Assembly (NCBI GenBank): GCA_948146395.1
Contig: OX411559.1
Location: forward strand, 3,830,501-3,894,500
Source: Fragum whitleyi
Taxonomy: Eukaryota; Mollusca; Bivalvia; Cardiida; Cardiidae
Direction of reading: 5' to 3'
DNA: 64,000 bases
A program made the position numbers and the translations under genes. Under the pieces are notes generated by a model that was not told the DNA's origin, did not search any database, and saw nothing but the letters and a program-made list of their open reading frames with translations. Below, piece after piece: positions 31,720 to 43,600 of the stretch (the stretch's first letter is position 1; each line of letters begins with the position of its first letter).

Positions 31720-34483
31720 GGGTCAAAATGAGTGATCTGATTAAAAATCTATATCGGCTATCCATTTATTTATTTACCTAAAATGGTAAACGCTTGAATT
31801 AACTATTCACTTAATCATTTATTGAATAATTACTAGATGAATATAGATTGCGCTATGTTTAGTTAAATAGACCAGTTAGAGCAATCATGCAGGGAATTTA
31901 TTAGCTGAGATATTGATAAAGAGAGACGGATTTTCCACAAAATATTTTTCAAATGTACCGTGTGTTAAAAAACAGAGCATCGTTGAAAATCTCAGAAAAC
32001 ATTTATATACTCAAAAAAAGAAAAGAAAGAAAGTATCCACTTTTCATTGGCTAATATATTTTACGAACGTATAATTAAATGATTAGTTAAGAGACCAATG
32101 TGTTTGCAGTGCTTCGTTTTCTCATGCACACATCATTTTTTTATTCAAGCCGAACATCATTTTTGTGTTTTTCCAGAAATGTTGAAATCCTTGTTTACTA
32201 CGTCGACGTATATCACGTGCTCGATCTTGAGTTTCTTCTATAATGAATGTCACCTCTAAAGCTCTGTGTTGAGGAAAATCAAACAGTGGCTATGTTCCGT
32301 CCACACAATATTGAAACGAGACTAAGAAAAACTTGCCCACGCGCATAATCAAACATCGTAAAACGTTGAGTAAATTTTACGGGCTTTAGATGAAAGAAGA
32401 AAACAATTAAGATGTTGACGCTGACCATTTTCGACAGAGTAGTTTTCTTATTCGACCTCTTCAACACAATAGGGCCAGTAGGAAGACGTCACGCCCAATT
32501 CGCTCATTCACATTGACGCGTTTGCTTCCTTGCTTCCTAACCACCATTTTAAAACGAAAGCGAATAATTGTTTAAACAAACCTCAAAACCAACAACGAGC
32601 AATTTTCATTGATATTTAAACGAGGATCTCCAATTCGTATGAGGAAACGTAACCGTAACGTAGCAATAAAAATGTTGTTGTTTTGTCAGCTAAAAACTGA
32701 AATAGAGGATTTTAGGATTGCTCTTCTTGATACGGCGCGTGCAGACAGAATCTGGAAAATTTGAGTTCAAACTGCTGATCAATCCAGGATACCTAACGTC
32801 CAAATATTGCATTTGGTAAGCATTAAAACTGTCAGAAAAAGCAAATGAATTTTTAATTGAGTCTGCGATTTTTGAAAACGACCCCCTGGCTACGTTAACG
32901 TCTACAATTGGGTAGCGTCTTCTAAAAATCACATTAAACTTTTCAGTTTTCATTTTCTTTTCAAAATAGCCAGGGCATGATTTGAAATATATTCCATAGA
33001 ATTAATGTGTGTACTTTTAAAGAAATCCAAAGATTAATTGGGTTGATACTTTTTTTTATTTTTGTTCAGTATACATATACTACTTATAATTTGATAAGAC
33101 CAAATTATTAGATTGCGCTCAATTCTTACCTGAGAGTTTATTTCTTTTTCAAGAAATCTGCAAGCTAATTAAGGTATGAGTACTTTGATAGACAGTCATT
33201 CTGTTCTTAAAATGCATATATACATGTACTCTTTGTTGATCCCCTACCTTTCTTGGACGGATATTTTAGTGCTCTAAATCACACCATATCTGACACCGAT
33301 GGGTTATCACGAACACAACTGAGTTATTGTCGCAGACTGACAGTGTGTATTTATTGACAATTATTTAACAGTCTTAGAGCTCTCCTTTCCAAACCATCAC
33401 GAAGTTAAAAGTAATATATAATAAGCTCTTTGTGTTTTATATGAAAAAAATCTAACGGGGTAAGCCAGCTAGACCAACGACTTGATCAATTGCACAAAGT
33501 GCGTTGGTAAAAATGTTTTGTATTTAGTAATATCTTAATTTGAGCTTAATACCATTCCAAGAAATAATTTTTGAAAATAAAATGGTTTAAGAATAATGAT
33601 TTTGTCTATTTAGTTAATGTAAATATTTCCGCATTTTCCGCTCTTGAACACGGGGTGGGGGGGTGGGTGGGGGGGGGGTGGAGATGGCTGTTTAGTGGTA
33701 GGAAAATGTAAACATATAGTAAAAACACGTGGTTTAATACTGAGCTTTTGACAGAATAAATCGGACCATTTTTAAGTTGGAATGCGGAGCAATTCCAACT
33801 TAGATTTAACAAAACCGCAAAATGAACACAAGATAATTTCATTTCGGGTTATTTGAGAACACATATCACGTGAACAGGATGTGAATACACTTCGACCTAT
33901 TTCGTACATCTCAACGTGACATAGACATACAGTTTATATCATCAAAAAAGTAATAATGCTTGAAAATTACACAACTATCACTTCATGTATATTATTAAAA
34001 CGCTTATTTATGTTTTAAACGATATTTATTGAAAGTTGCGTAAGAATTTACTAGTATCACATGTTTGCATTACTATATTTGGAAATCATGTGATAAGTCA
34101 AATAAGGTCAGCTATATACAATAGCACTAGCCAATCACGTGATCTGCTTATTTGGTAATGTCGCGACCTCTTTTCTCAGTATTGTGGCAATAGCACAGGC
34201 CAAACACGTGATCTGCTTATTTGGTAATGTCGCTCCCTGTTTTTCGTAGAATTATGTTATAGCTTCTTGGAGAGGTATAGTTTCTCTTTCTGAACGAAAT
34301 TATTACACATTTAGCTTTTGACAAATTGTTATGTTGTACATCTCTGTCTACAGTTACGAAATAAAAATCTTCAGCTATACACATTTATAGTAAATAAATA
34401 TTTTTGCAACATATTGTCGTTTGTTTTCCGTCATATTGCAGTTATCTACATGAATGTTTATTAAGAGCACCACCTTACAGCTA
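31720..34483. other. intergenic 2.8 kb, no gene seen
   Basis: Includes a G-rich run at 33651-33683 (GGGGTGGGGGGGTGGG) that could form quadruplex DNA. An arm at 33287-33357 is inverted at 37993-38064. GATCTGCTTATTTGGTAATG is repeated at 34141 and 34210. Minus-strand ORFs at 32690-32953 and 33606-33842 are not recognised. Confidence 0.4.
33287..33357 (+). repeat. arm 1 of a 70-bp inverted pair 4.6 kb apart
   Basis: CTGACACCGATGGGTTATCA and GTCGCAGACTGACAGTG pair with the reverse complement of 37993-38064 at about 85% identity. Confidence 0.75.
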
Positions 34484-34883
34484 GTTACATCGTGAAATTG
34501 ACATTTATCTCAATCAAGAACATACTTAATCGCTCACTCAGCGCTCCATTCATTCATTCCAAACACTCACCCAAACCATTCAAAAACGCTCAAAATTACT
34601 AAAAAATAAGATCAACATGTACATTCAACATGCATAAGGTAAGAACCAAATCGCGATTTCACTGACATTTTTGAAATTTAGAGCGTCTGATTGGTTCTTA
34701 ACGCAATAGGCAGCTATTGGTGGAACTTTTAAGCATGTTTAATTAAAGGGAGGTTTTTCATATCGCTAATTTTGTTCAGGATGAACAGCGACATTGGATT
34801 CCGTCCTTTAAATTTCACTCAAAACTCGCTCCTCTCACTCATTCAACTTCATTCCTAAATCATTCAAAAATCGTCCACCTTGT
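34484..34883. repeat. family-4 MITE, near full length
   Basis: GTTACATCGTGAAATTGACA at the left; CATTCAAAAATCGTCCACCTTG at the right runs directly into a tandem array. Internal TTTTGTTCAGGATGAACAG core. Confidence 0.8.
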
Positions 34884-35880
34884 GGCCGCTTTCAACGAAA
34901 TTTTGCCAAAGTGTTTCGTGGGTGACCCTCTTCACAATTTGTTCGATAAATTCTGATTGGCCCATAAATTTGGGTGTGGTAGGGCTCGAACTCTTTGAAC
35001 GACATCTCCTCCTGAACCACTGGACCGATTTCGTCGAAACTTTACCAGAATTTTCTTGGAGGTTGGCCCTTTTTAAAAAATTGTTCGCGATATTAAGAAC
35101 GACATCTCCTCCTGAACCGCTGGGCTGACTTCAATTAAACTTTCCGAGAAATTTTCCTGGGCGACCATTTGCTTAAACTTTTCGCGAAATTTTGATTGGC
35201 TCAAAAAAAAGAGCGTTGAAGGGAGGGGCTTATTTTGAGCCCGAAATCTTTGATCGACATCTCCTCCTGAACCACTACACCGATTTCAACAGAACTTTAC
35301 CAGAATTTTCCTGGGGTGACCCATTTTAAAAAAAATGTTCGCGATATTTAGATTGGTAAATAAATATGAGCGTGGCAGGGCGGGGTTTTTTAGCATTAAA
35401 GCTTTGAACGACATCTCCTCCTGAATCACTGGGCTGATTTCAATTAAACTTTCCGAGAATGATCTTTAGGTGACCCATTTCAGAAATTTTTCGCGAAAGT
35501 TTGATTTGCCCAAAAATATGAGCGTGGAAGGGAGTGGTTTATTTCGAGCCCGAAATCATTGAACGAAATCTCCTCAAGAACCACTATGCCGATTTCAATG
35601 AAAATTTACCACTTTGGGTACCTTGGGTGACCCTTTTCAAAAAATTGTTCACGAATTTTTTGATTGGCCCATTAATAAGGGCGTGACGGGGCGGGCCTTA
35701 TTTTGAGTCAGAAAACATTGAATGACATCTCCTCCTGAATCACTGGGCCGATTTCAATGAGACTTTACCAGAATGTTCCTTTGATGACCCTCTCCAAAAA
35801 TTTGTTGGCAAAATTTTAAATAGCGCATAAATATGGTTTTGAAGGGCATGGCTAATTTGTAATTAATGGGTGGGTATGGC
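34884..35880 (+). repeat. diverged tandem array, ~155-bp period, 6-7 units
   Basis: GACATCTCCTCCTGAACCAC-type words start at 35001, 35101, 35256, 35410, 35565 (GAAATCTCCTC) and 35724. Between them come GATTTCAATGAAACTTTACC and GATTGGCCCATAAATATGAG-like words. This resembles the inner array of pearl-like elements, but no element ends were found. It abuts a family-4 MITE end, so the left side is truncated. Confidence 0.8.
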
Positions 35881-36623
35881 CCATCATCTCTGTTTATTCT
35901 TCGAATGATATTTCCTCTTCAACAATTAGACAATATTTGAATGAAACTATGCCAGCAAGTTTCTTGGATGCGATCCACTGGACCAATCGAATTCAGGCCC
36001 TCTTGTTATCAGTTTTCTTTCAACAGTTTCAGTCCTGTATAGCGATTCAGGGGTTTAAGCGCCTATCGTTGTGAAAAACATTGATTTATATACGCCTGTC
36101 AAAAGACAGGTTCACCTGTGGTGGGCAGAAAGCGTCTGCTTCGTTAGTGGCTTGAGGTCACCGTCTCTTGAACGCATTCCAACTTATCAGTACTTTCAGT
36201 ACTTTGATTTCATTATTTGGAGATGCTTACAAGCATATCGACTGTCACGTCATTTTAAACTTAAATATCACGTGATTTATATCGTTATAGGTCGCCTATT
36301 TGCTGGGTTTTCCATGTGAAAATCGCAACGATTTCGTTTAATAATACATTTTGATTGGTCTGAATAATGGAGTATGGTATTCATCTCAGAAAAGATATAG
36401 ATGATTGTCAATATCTGGTCAAATGGTTTTTGGACAAAGTCAGCATACACTCATTTAAATATTCCTGACAAAATTAATAAAATACAAAGATTTAACCAAT
36501 TTTATAGACATACTCGATTTTATAAAAAAACGGCTCACTTAAAATCATTCACGTTTGACTTGGGCCCTATGAAAATCATAACTATACATAGAAAATACAA
36601 TTCGCTGCTCCGTTTATCATATA
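35881..36623. other. intergenic, no gene seen
   Basis: ORFs of 75-82 codons at 36071-36319 and 36401-36628 match no family I know and have no intron or start context worth weight. Confidence 0.35.
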
Positions 36624-37435
36624 CTTAGTTCCAAAAGAAAGTGTGCACTTTTGAACTTTGAATATCTCTCAAATACACAATCTATCGTCATGAAACGTCG
36701 TATGACCATCCCAAAAAGTATGTGCAAACGACATTTGAAAACAAAAATCGCGGGATGAGCAAAATAATTCAGCTAAATTGAGACGATTGATTTTGCATGA
36801 TTTGCATGTGCATCACGCGTTAGACGTATATTCAGTCTGAAAATGCAATCAGCTGAATATTTGTGGCTTTACTAAAAATAAAATCTCATTTTCAATACAA
36901 TTATGCATTATGCTTCAGCGTTGTTTGACTACCAATAAGGGTCGTTGAAGAAAGTCGAACTTTGTCAGAATAAGAACGTCATAAGAATTGATTGAGCATT
37001 TATATTCCAATGGAATTCGAAGTCATCATTTTGTTAGGCCTTTAATAAGCAAATCGAGATGTCATAGAACGCCATAGCACCATTCAACGACAAATTACTG
37101 GCCTAACAACGTAGCAATGTCTTACGTTGACGTACACGTAACGTCTGCATAAAACTTAAAACTTTTGTTTGGAAATGGCTTGGAATGGCTTCTTAAACTA
37201 TAATGCAACATCAACACATAGCTCTTACCAAAGAAAAAGTTGTAAGGAGGTCAAATCTCAACATTTTAAGTAATGACATCGCGTATGCAGCATGCGATGC
37301 TTTATCCAAGTCTTTTAATTTCAAAAGGTCTTGTCTAAAGTATGGTATCAAATTTACTCCATAATTTTCCTCCAACTTTGTAAAAATCAAAAGAAATGCA
37401 AAAAAGGAAAAGTGCACACTTTTTATGGAACTAAG
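36624..37435. mobile_element. mariner/Tc1-type MITE, 812 bp, TA target duplication
   Basis: Left end CTTAGTTCCAAAAGAAAGTG then TGCACTTTT; right end reverse complement CTTAGTTCCATAAAAAGTGTG then CACTTTT. These are inverted repeats of about 28 bases with one indel. TA lies directly outside at both ends (36622-36623, 37436-37437), the mark of the Tc1/mariner superfamily. No transposase frame remains. Confidence 0.88.
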
Positions 37436-37992
37436 TATAGAAACAACTAGGCATGAAAGGCGGGGAATTAACATGTAGACGGAGGGACAAAGCCATTATT
37501 TTACTTTCAAAAATTCTGAAAAACTTAATTCTTCATTGTATGAGATTGAAAAATTGATATGGGAAGCAAAAAATAGATTTCATCTTTTCACTTTAGAGAA
37601 TTTTTGCTAAATGTTGGTCCATATAGATGTCAAGCGAACTATAGCTATTGACTTACTTGACATTTCACAAAACCGTGTTCAGGCAACCACTAATTGTTTT
37701 AACGGTGTCCAGAGTAAACCACCTTCCGAACGTAAAAGTGGTGTTCGAAGAATTTTTTCTCCCTTGACGTATTGAAACATTCACATTATTTCTGAGTAAT
37801 CGATTTACAGCATGAGTTTCACATAAGGTAATAGGTTAATGAATGGAAAATAACATCGTGTGTTTCTTTATCCTCGGTCTTGCATAAAAAGTAGTTATTG
37901 TACCGAGAAAGTGAAATTTCCGCTAATATGCATCTACGAAGCGTTTTCTGGAGAAAAAGCTATCGTGTCCCGCTTTAAAAATTGCTATGAAT

Positions 37993-38064
37993 TTAATAAA
38001 TACCCACTGTCAGTCTGCGGCAATAACTCAAATGCGTTCGTGATAACCGGACGGTGTCAGATAT
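37993..38064 (-). repeat. arm 2 of a 70-bp inverted pair
   Basis: Reverse-complement match to 33287-33357: CACTGTCAGTCTGCGGCAAT and TTCGTGATAACCGGACGGTG. Confidence 0.75.
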
Positions 38065-38074
38065 ACTAGTAACT

Positions 38075-38209
38075 GCCCTGTGTTCTGGATGTAAAAGCGT
38101 TTCGCGAGCGCTTTGAGATGGTGCCCCGCTTTGCACGTGCACATACGTGCAAAGCGACGAGGTATCATTTCGAAAGCGATTCGACAACGTTTTCGTCCTG
38201 AACGCACCT
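38075..38209. repeat. family-3 MITE, copy 4
   Basis: Ends CCCTGTGTTCTGGATGTAAA and TTTTCGTCCTGAACGCACC; centre CCCCGCTTTGCACGTGCACA. Confidence 0.75.
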
Positions 38210-40427
38210 GGCTGGTTCTGTGGTGTGTAAATGAAATCAAAGCATAGGATACAATTCCAGAGGAGAGCATACACATCTAAGAACCCATTGATTTATCAGC
38301 AATAAATTATTGTGCCCTTTTGAACGGTTTGTTAGTCCGTTTTGTTTACACTTATACCACTAGGCCACCGGAGACGACTATATTATGACGCAACAGGCTT
38401 CTGTCTGACTTTCTATGTTTGATGAGGTCAATGCAAGATATTGCGGCGGCTATCCTCGCACCTGAATCTTGGACAAAAATTCCTCCGGACACCATCCCTT
38501 TCTATGTTTTTGGACTAAGCGGACATTTTCCCCTTCCTCAAATTAGGCGATTTAGCGCGGTATTTATCTGGGTGAGTCGCAGTGTCACGCTGTGACTAAC
38601 TGTCAGTCATTACTCGGTCAAAGGTCACTGCTAAAGATGTGACCCGTCACGCCAGTATGGGATGTCTGGGGAATCCGGAAAAGGGACCATCTGGACAGTG
38701 TGTAGTCTAGTGACATTTTCACGGTGTTAAGAAGACTAAATGTCAGTCATTACTAGGTCATAGGTCACTGTTACAGATGAGACCCGTCACGTCAATAAGG
38801 TTCGTCTGGAAACTCCGAAAAATGATTTTGTGGCACATCACCGTGGAGCATCTGGGTAGTGCGTATGGTGTCGATCCAAGTCAGACCGCGGCGAGGATTT
38901 CGCAGTCAGACATGGATGTAAACTTTCGCACTTGGCTTGGTATTTCTAAAGCTAGATTGATCATTCTACCGCCTTTTTTCACGGGTAGTTATTCTATATA
39001 GAGTTTCAGGTTGGTCTCTTTTCGCGTGACGGTCACAAATTTGAAAAGGAGATTAAATACAGCAGAGATCGCATTTCAAATGATCAAGGTCATTCCAGAT
39101 TCAGAAAATAAACGGTAGGTGGTTTTTACCCTAGCAAGTCTCCCCATTTCGTACACTCGGCCTGAAGATTGCTTTGTCGGCGATACCTTACGGGCTACGG
39201 TGCCTTCTCGCGAAACAAGTTCGGGTCACAAATATAATCTGCTATCTATCCGAGGGAAGTGTCGCCATCCTGGACCCGTTAGGCCTACATTAGACTGTGT
39301 GTCCGGTCTAGTTTGATATTTTGTGAGGCCCCGGTGGGTGGGTAGGAACGTAACAATTCAACTCTTTAACTGAATTTAAGTAATATCGTCGGGACTCGAT
39401 GATATACCTTACTATGGATTTCTGTTATTTCCCGCATTAGTAGAATCAGGGACTCTATGGTCCATGGTAGAATCTAATTCATTATGAAATCATTACATTT
39501 TTTGTTCTGGATATTAAATTACAGGACATGAATCACCTCCAGGATTATTCAAGTTGTTGTTTCTATGGAGTCATCATGACTCAAAAAATCATGGCTTATC
39601 ATTATCATGCCGCTATGATCCAGCTTCGCATATCCATATTGTTCATGAATAGCCTGGTAAGTTTTTAGTCTCATATCTCCATGACTGAATTCAACAAACA
39701 ATCCGGCTTTCAACTTTTAAGCTGTGATCTAAAAGGTGTAGACCGTTCAGTAGGCATAAAGCCCCCAGTGCTGGGCAAAATGCGGCCGCCAAAGAAAAAC
39801 GAAATATTTTTATTTATTTATTTAATTTTATTTTTTTTTCGCTTTCTTTAAATTTCAGATGGTTTTCCGAGAAATTAGGCCTACATACGACGGACATTGA
39901 TAATATCGAGATAGATTTAAATTAAGATCTAAATAGGCCTATCCGTTGAGGATCGAGCTTTGAGAAATATAATCAGTTGAAAGGATTAATCAAGAATGTA
40001 GAGATTAGAAGTAGGTAGGTTTCTGTAAATAAGCCGTATAAACCATTTTCATTCATTGGTCGACTAATCCGTATAATTCATCAATCATCCAAAAACAACA
40101 TTCTCTTATTTTCTTCTGCTAACAAAATGGCTTCAGTTTACACCTATCTTCCATTGCTTTTCAGATATTGATTGTTTTCACTAAATACGCCGATTTAATC
40201 CGTTTGTCGCCGGAACGCTTGTCCTAAAATGTTAGACAGCAACAACAACAATTAAACCGGAAGTTGAAAGAAATGGAACGTGATTTTGTTTACAAACAAA
40301 TGTTCAAGTATTTTTCCTTTTAGTGTAAAGAAGGATGGGTTTTATGTTAAGATACATTACTGAGATTAGTATTAGGACGTTTAACAAATCAGTTAGAGCC
40401 AGGTATCAATTTAGTTGACAAAATCCA

Positions 40428-40602
40428 ATGGAAAAAAGGCCGACCTCGATACCGAGTAGCTTGACCTTTGGAGGTAACAGCGCGATGTCGAAGTCCGTGT
40501 TTTCCTACGTGAAGTGGGAGTATATGGCAGCGGGCGTTACTGGAGGGGTAATCTCAACCCTCGTTCTTCATCCATTAGATCTAGTCAAAATCCGTTTTCA
40601 AG
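40428..40602 (+). CDS. SLC25A32: SLC25A32 exon 1 (residues 1-58)
   Basis: N-terminal tail, then helix 1: [20 protein letters not shown] and LVKIRFQ. Contains signature PLDLVK. Ends phase 1 before GTAATT. Confidence 0.95.
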
Positions 40603-43600
40603 GTAATTTATATTTTCACACTGTTTTGTAAGTGATCCATGCACATGATGTGACACGTGACTTAAGCAGACGACTTTGTTTTATGATGCAATTTAACTTT
40701 TTGGTACACATCAACCCATTAACAGATGGCTTTCCTTCCAGTTAAGAACACCCAGAAATTGACAAAATCATCTTGATTTGATCACTCAATTCATTTTTTC
40801 CAAACACTCACTCAAATCAACAGTGATCGGGAAAGAATTATTTGCAGTGGGACAATGTCACTTCAGTTTGCAAACTCAATGTGACAATTTGAAAATCAAT
40901 GTGACAATTACAATTCTTGAAACGCCTTATTACTTTATTAAGATTTATCTGTTCTTTTCATACACATTGAACATGTACATCTATAGATATAATATATATG
41001 CTATATTTGCCTAATTCCGTGGGTATTTCTAAAAATAGCTCTAGACAACTGTGATGACGTCATCTAAACAAAAGATTTTGGAGCTTGAAAATAATTTGTT
41101 CACTTTGTGTTTGTTTTGACACAGTCTACTTATGTGTGACTTCCTTGTTGAAGGAATAATTGAATACTATGTTAAGGAACTTAACATAACATATGAAAAA
41201 CTTTGTTTTCCTTTATCCGTGGGCTGTCAAAAAAGTAGGTTAAATTAAGAATAATACTGGGATGACACCTAAAGAATTTGGATGCTACACATGCATAGTA
41301 TGTCTTAAGCCTCGTCCTTAAACTTGGACTTTAAAAAATGTGAATGAATACTTGAATCTGTTGATTTTAGAAGACAACCATTTTTACGTCCAGAAATTCC
41401 GAAAATTTTAGACTAAAGATCGATTATGTTGAATTATGATGGACCAATCTCATTTTCAAGCAAATTTGATCAAAACATACGAATAATCCTTTCTCAGAAT
41501 AAACTTGTAAAGGAATTTAATGTTTCCTATCTTCGTACAACAATTTTTTAATAGCCACGGATAAAAGACAACCCACGGCTTTAGGCATATCAACCATACA
41601 GACTTTGGACCTTCTTTTCTTTCCAAAACTCAAAGCCAATTTAATGATAGATCACCAGCTTCTTTCATGATGGTATGAACAAATAAATATCCCCACTATT
41701 CAACTAGAAACACATGTTAATATGCATCTTTGGCAAAATAAAGCATTAAGTTTGATGAGTGGAAATTCTCTCTGGCAGCATACTATATCTTTTCAGCAAT
41801 TTTAATATTTCTAATTAACTTGTTTCTGAAAATGCAGATGAAATAACTGCAAATTTCTTTGTCGCTATTTATTTTTGCCTACCAACATTTATGATTATTG
41901 ATGCTGTCAAATTGGAATATCTTGGTATCAACACTTCCTCGTGAAAACCCATGACATTTCTACAAGATTATTTTTCTCTTGCCTGTTTGACTTTACACAT
42001 ATTGTCTGTGTATGTCCTGCACAAATATGCAAGAAGAAGTTCAATTCCTATGGAAAAAAAAATAATTTCATAGCCAAATTACTCTAGTTAAACAGGGCAA
42101 TTACCACCTGTCAATTGACGATCGCCGACGCTAGGCAGTCATTTTTTTTTTTTTTTTTTTGAATGATTAAATTGCCAATTAGGGGTTGCTAAATCTTTAA
42201 TTAAATATTAATAAATATTTTGGGTGATTCAAGATTATCTAGATTTATCATTTGATAACTATAACAAATTCGTGATCATTTTGAGATTACAATTGATTCG
42301 TCCCATGACTTTTCGTATTTTTTTTTTTTTTTTTTGAAAACAAAAATTGAATGGGACAAGGGCGCATTCTATAGTGAAAGCAATGTGACATTTTGGATTT
42401 TAATGTGACTTTGGCGCATGGCGCAAGCCTTTCCCAGTCACTGAATCAATCAAAAAAATTCCAAAATCATAAAAAACATTAAAAAATTATTTAAGGTAAT
42501 TTAACATTTAATTCAAAAAGAACAAATTATTCTATGATTTTATTTGCTGGTGTGGCTTTGAAAGTTGGTCCACAAAGACACACAAACAGAAAAAGTATAT
42601 GTATACTTTATTTAAGGGAGGAAATAAACATCACTAAGTTTGTTCACCCTTAACAAAATTTGCAATTTTGGATTATCTTTCATTAAATTCATTCAAAACT
42701 CGCTCCACATTCTCATTTAATTTCATTCCAAATCGCTTTAAACAAGCAATTTCTTCTTTTCCACAATGTTTGCCAATTTTGAAAATTCAGATTGCTTTCT
42801 TTAATCATTAATTGGGAGTCAATTGACTCCTTATTCACAGAAGTAAGTGTTTTCTGCTGGATAACTGAACTTGATTTAGGATCATTTTGGGGTGAGATAT
42901 TGAGAGATTCTCTCATTTTTCTGCCAGAAATCTCATTTAAACTGGCTTAATGAGAGAAAAATCTCAAAGCAAAATGTAATTTAGAAAAGGATTTGGTAGA
43001 ATTTCTCACTGAAATTGCTGAATTTCACATTAGATTTGGCTAATTGAGATATTTTTGCTTATGCTTTTTAGCTCACCTGAGCACATCGTGCTCAAGGTGA
43101 GCTTTTGTGATCATTGAATGTCCGTCGTCCGTCGTGCGTCGTCCGTCGTCCTCCATCAACAATTTAAGTGTTTACACTCTAGAGGCCACAAATATGATCC
43201 AATCTACATGAACCTTGGTCAGAATGTTGGTCAGGTCACAAGGATGAACCCTATTGAAAATGGAAAGGATCCATGCCATATCAGGGGAAAAGGGGCCTTA
43301 AAGACAATTTTCTTGTTTACACTCTAGAGGTCACAAATATGGCCCAATCTTCATGAAACTTGGTCAGAATGTTGGTCAGGTCACAAGGATGAACCCTATT
43401 GAAAATGGAAAGGATCCATGCCATATCACGGGAAAAGGGGCCTAAATGACAATTTTCTTGTTTACACTCTAGAGGCCACAAATTTGGCCCAATCTTGATG
43501 AAACTTGGTCAGAATGATGGCCAGGTCACAAGGATAAACCCTATTGAAACTGGGAAAGGTCCATGCCATATCAAGAGAAAAGGGGCTATAATGACAATTT

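Larger units (their letters stand above)
37438..40427. other. region upstream of SLC25A32, no other gene seen
   Basis: Holds a family-3 MITE (38075-38209), the second arm of the 70-bp inverted pair, and a ~140-bp direct duplication (TGTCAGTCATTACT at 38601 and 38741). 38400-39350 is more GC-rich than its surroundings, but its ORFs (38777-39001, 39119-39316) are not recognised. The SLC25A32 promoter should lie near the right end; no TATA box stands out. Confidence 0.4.
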
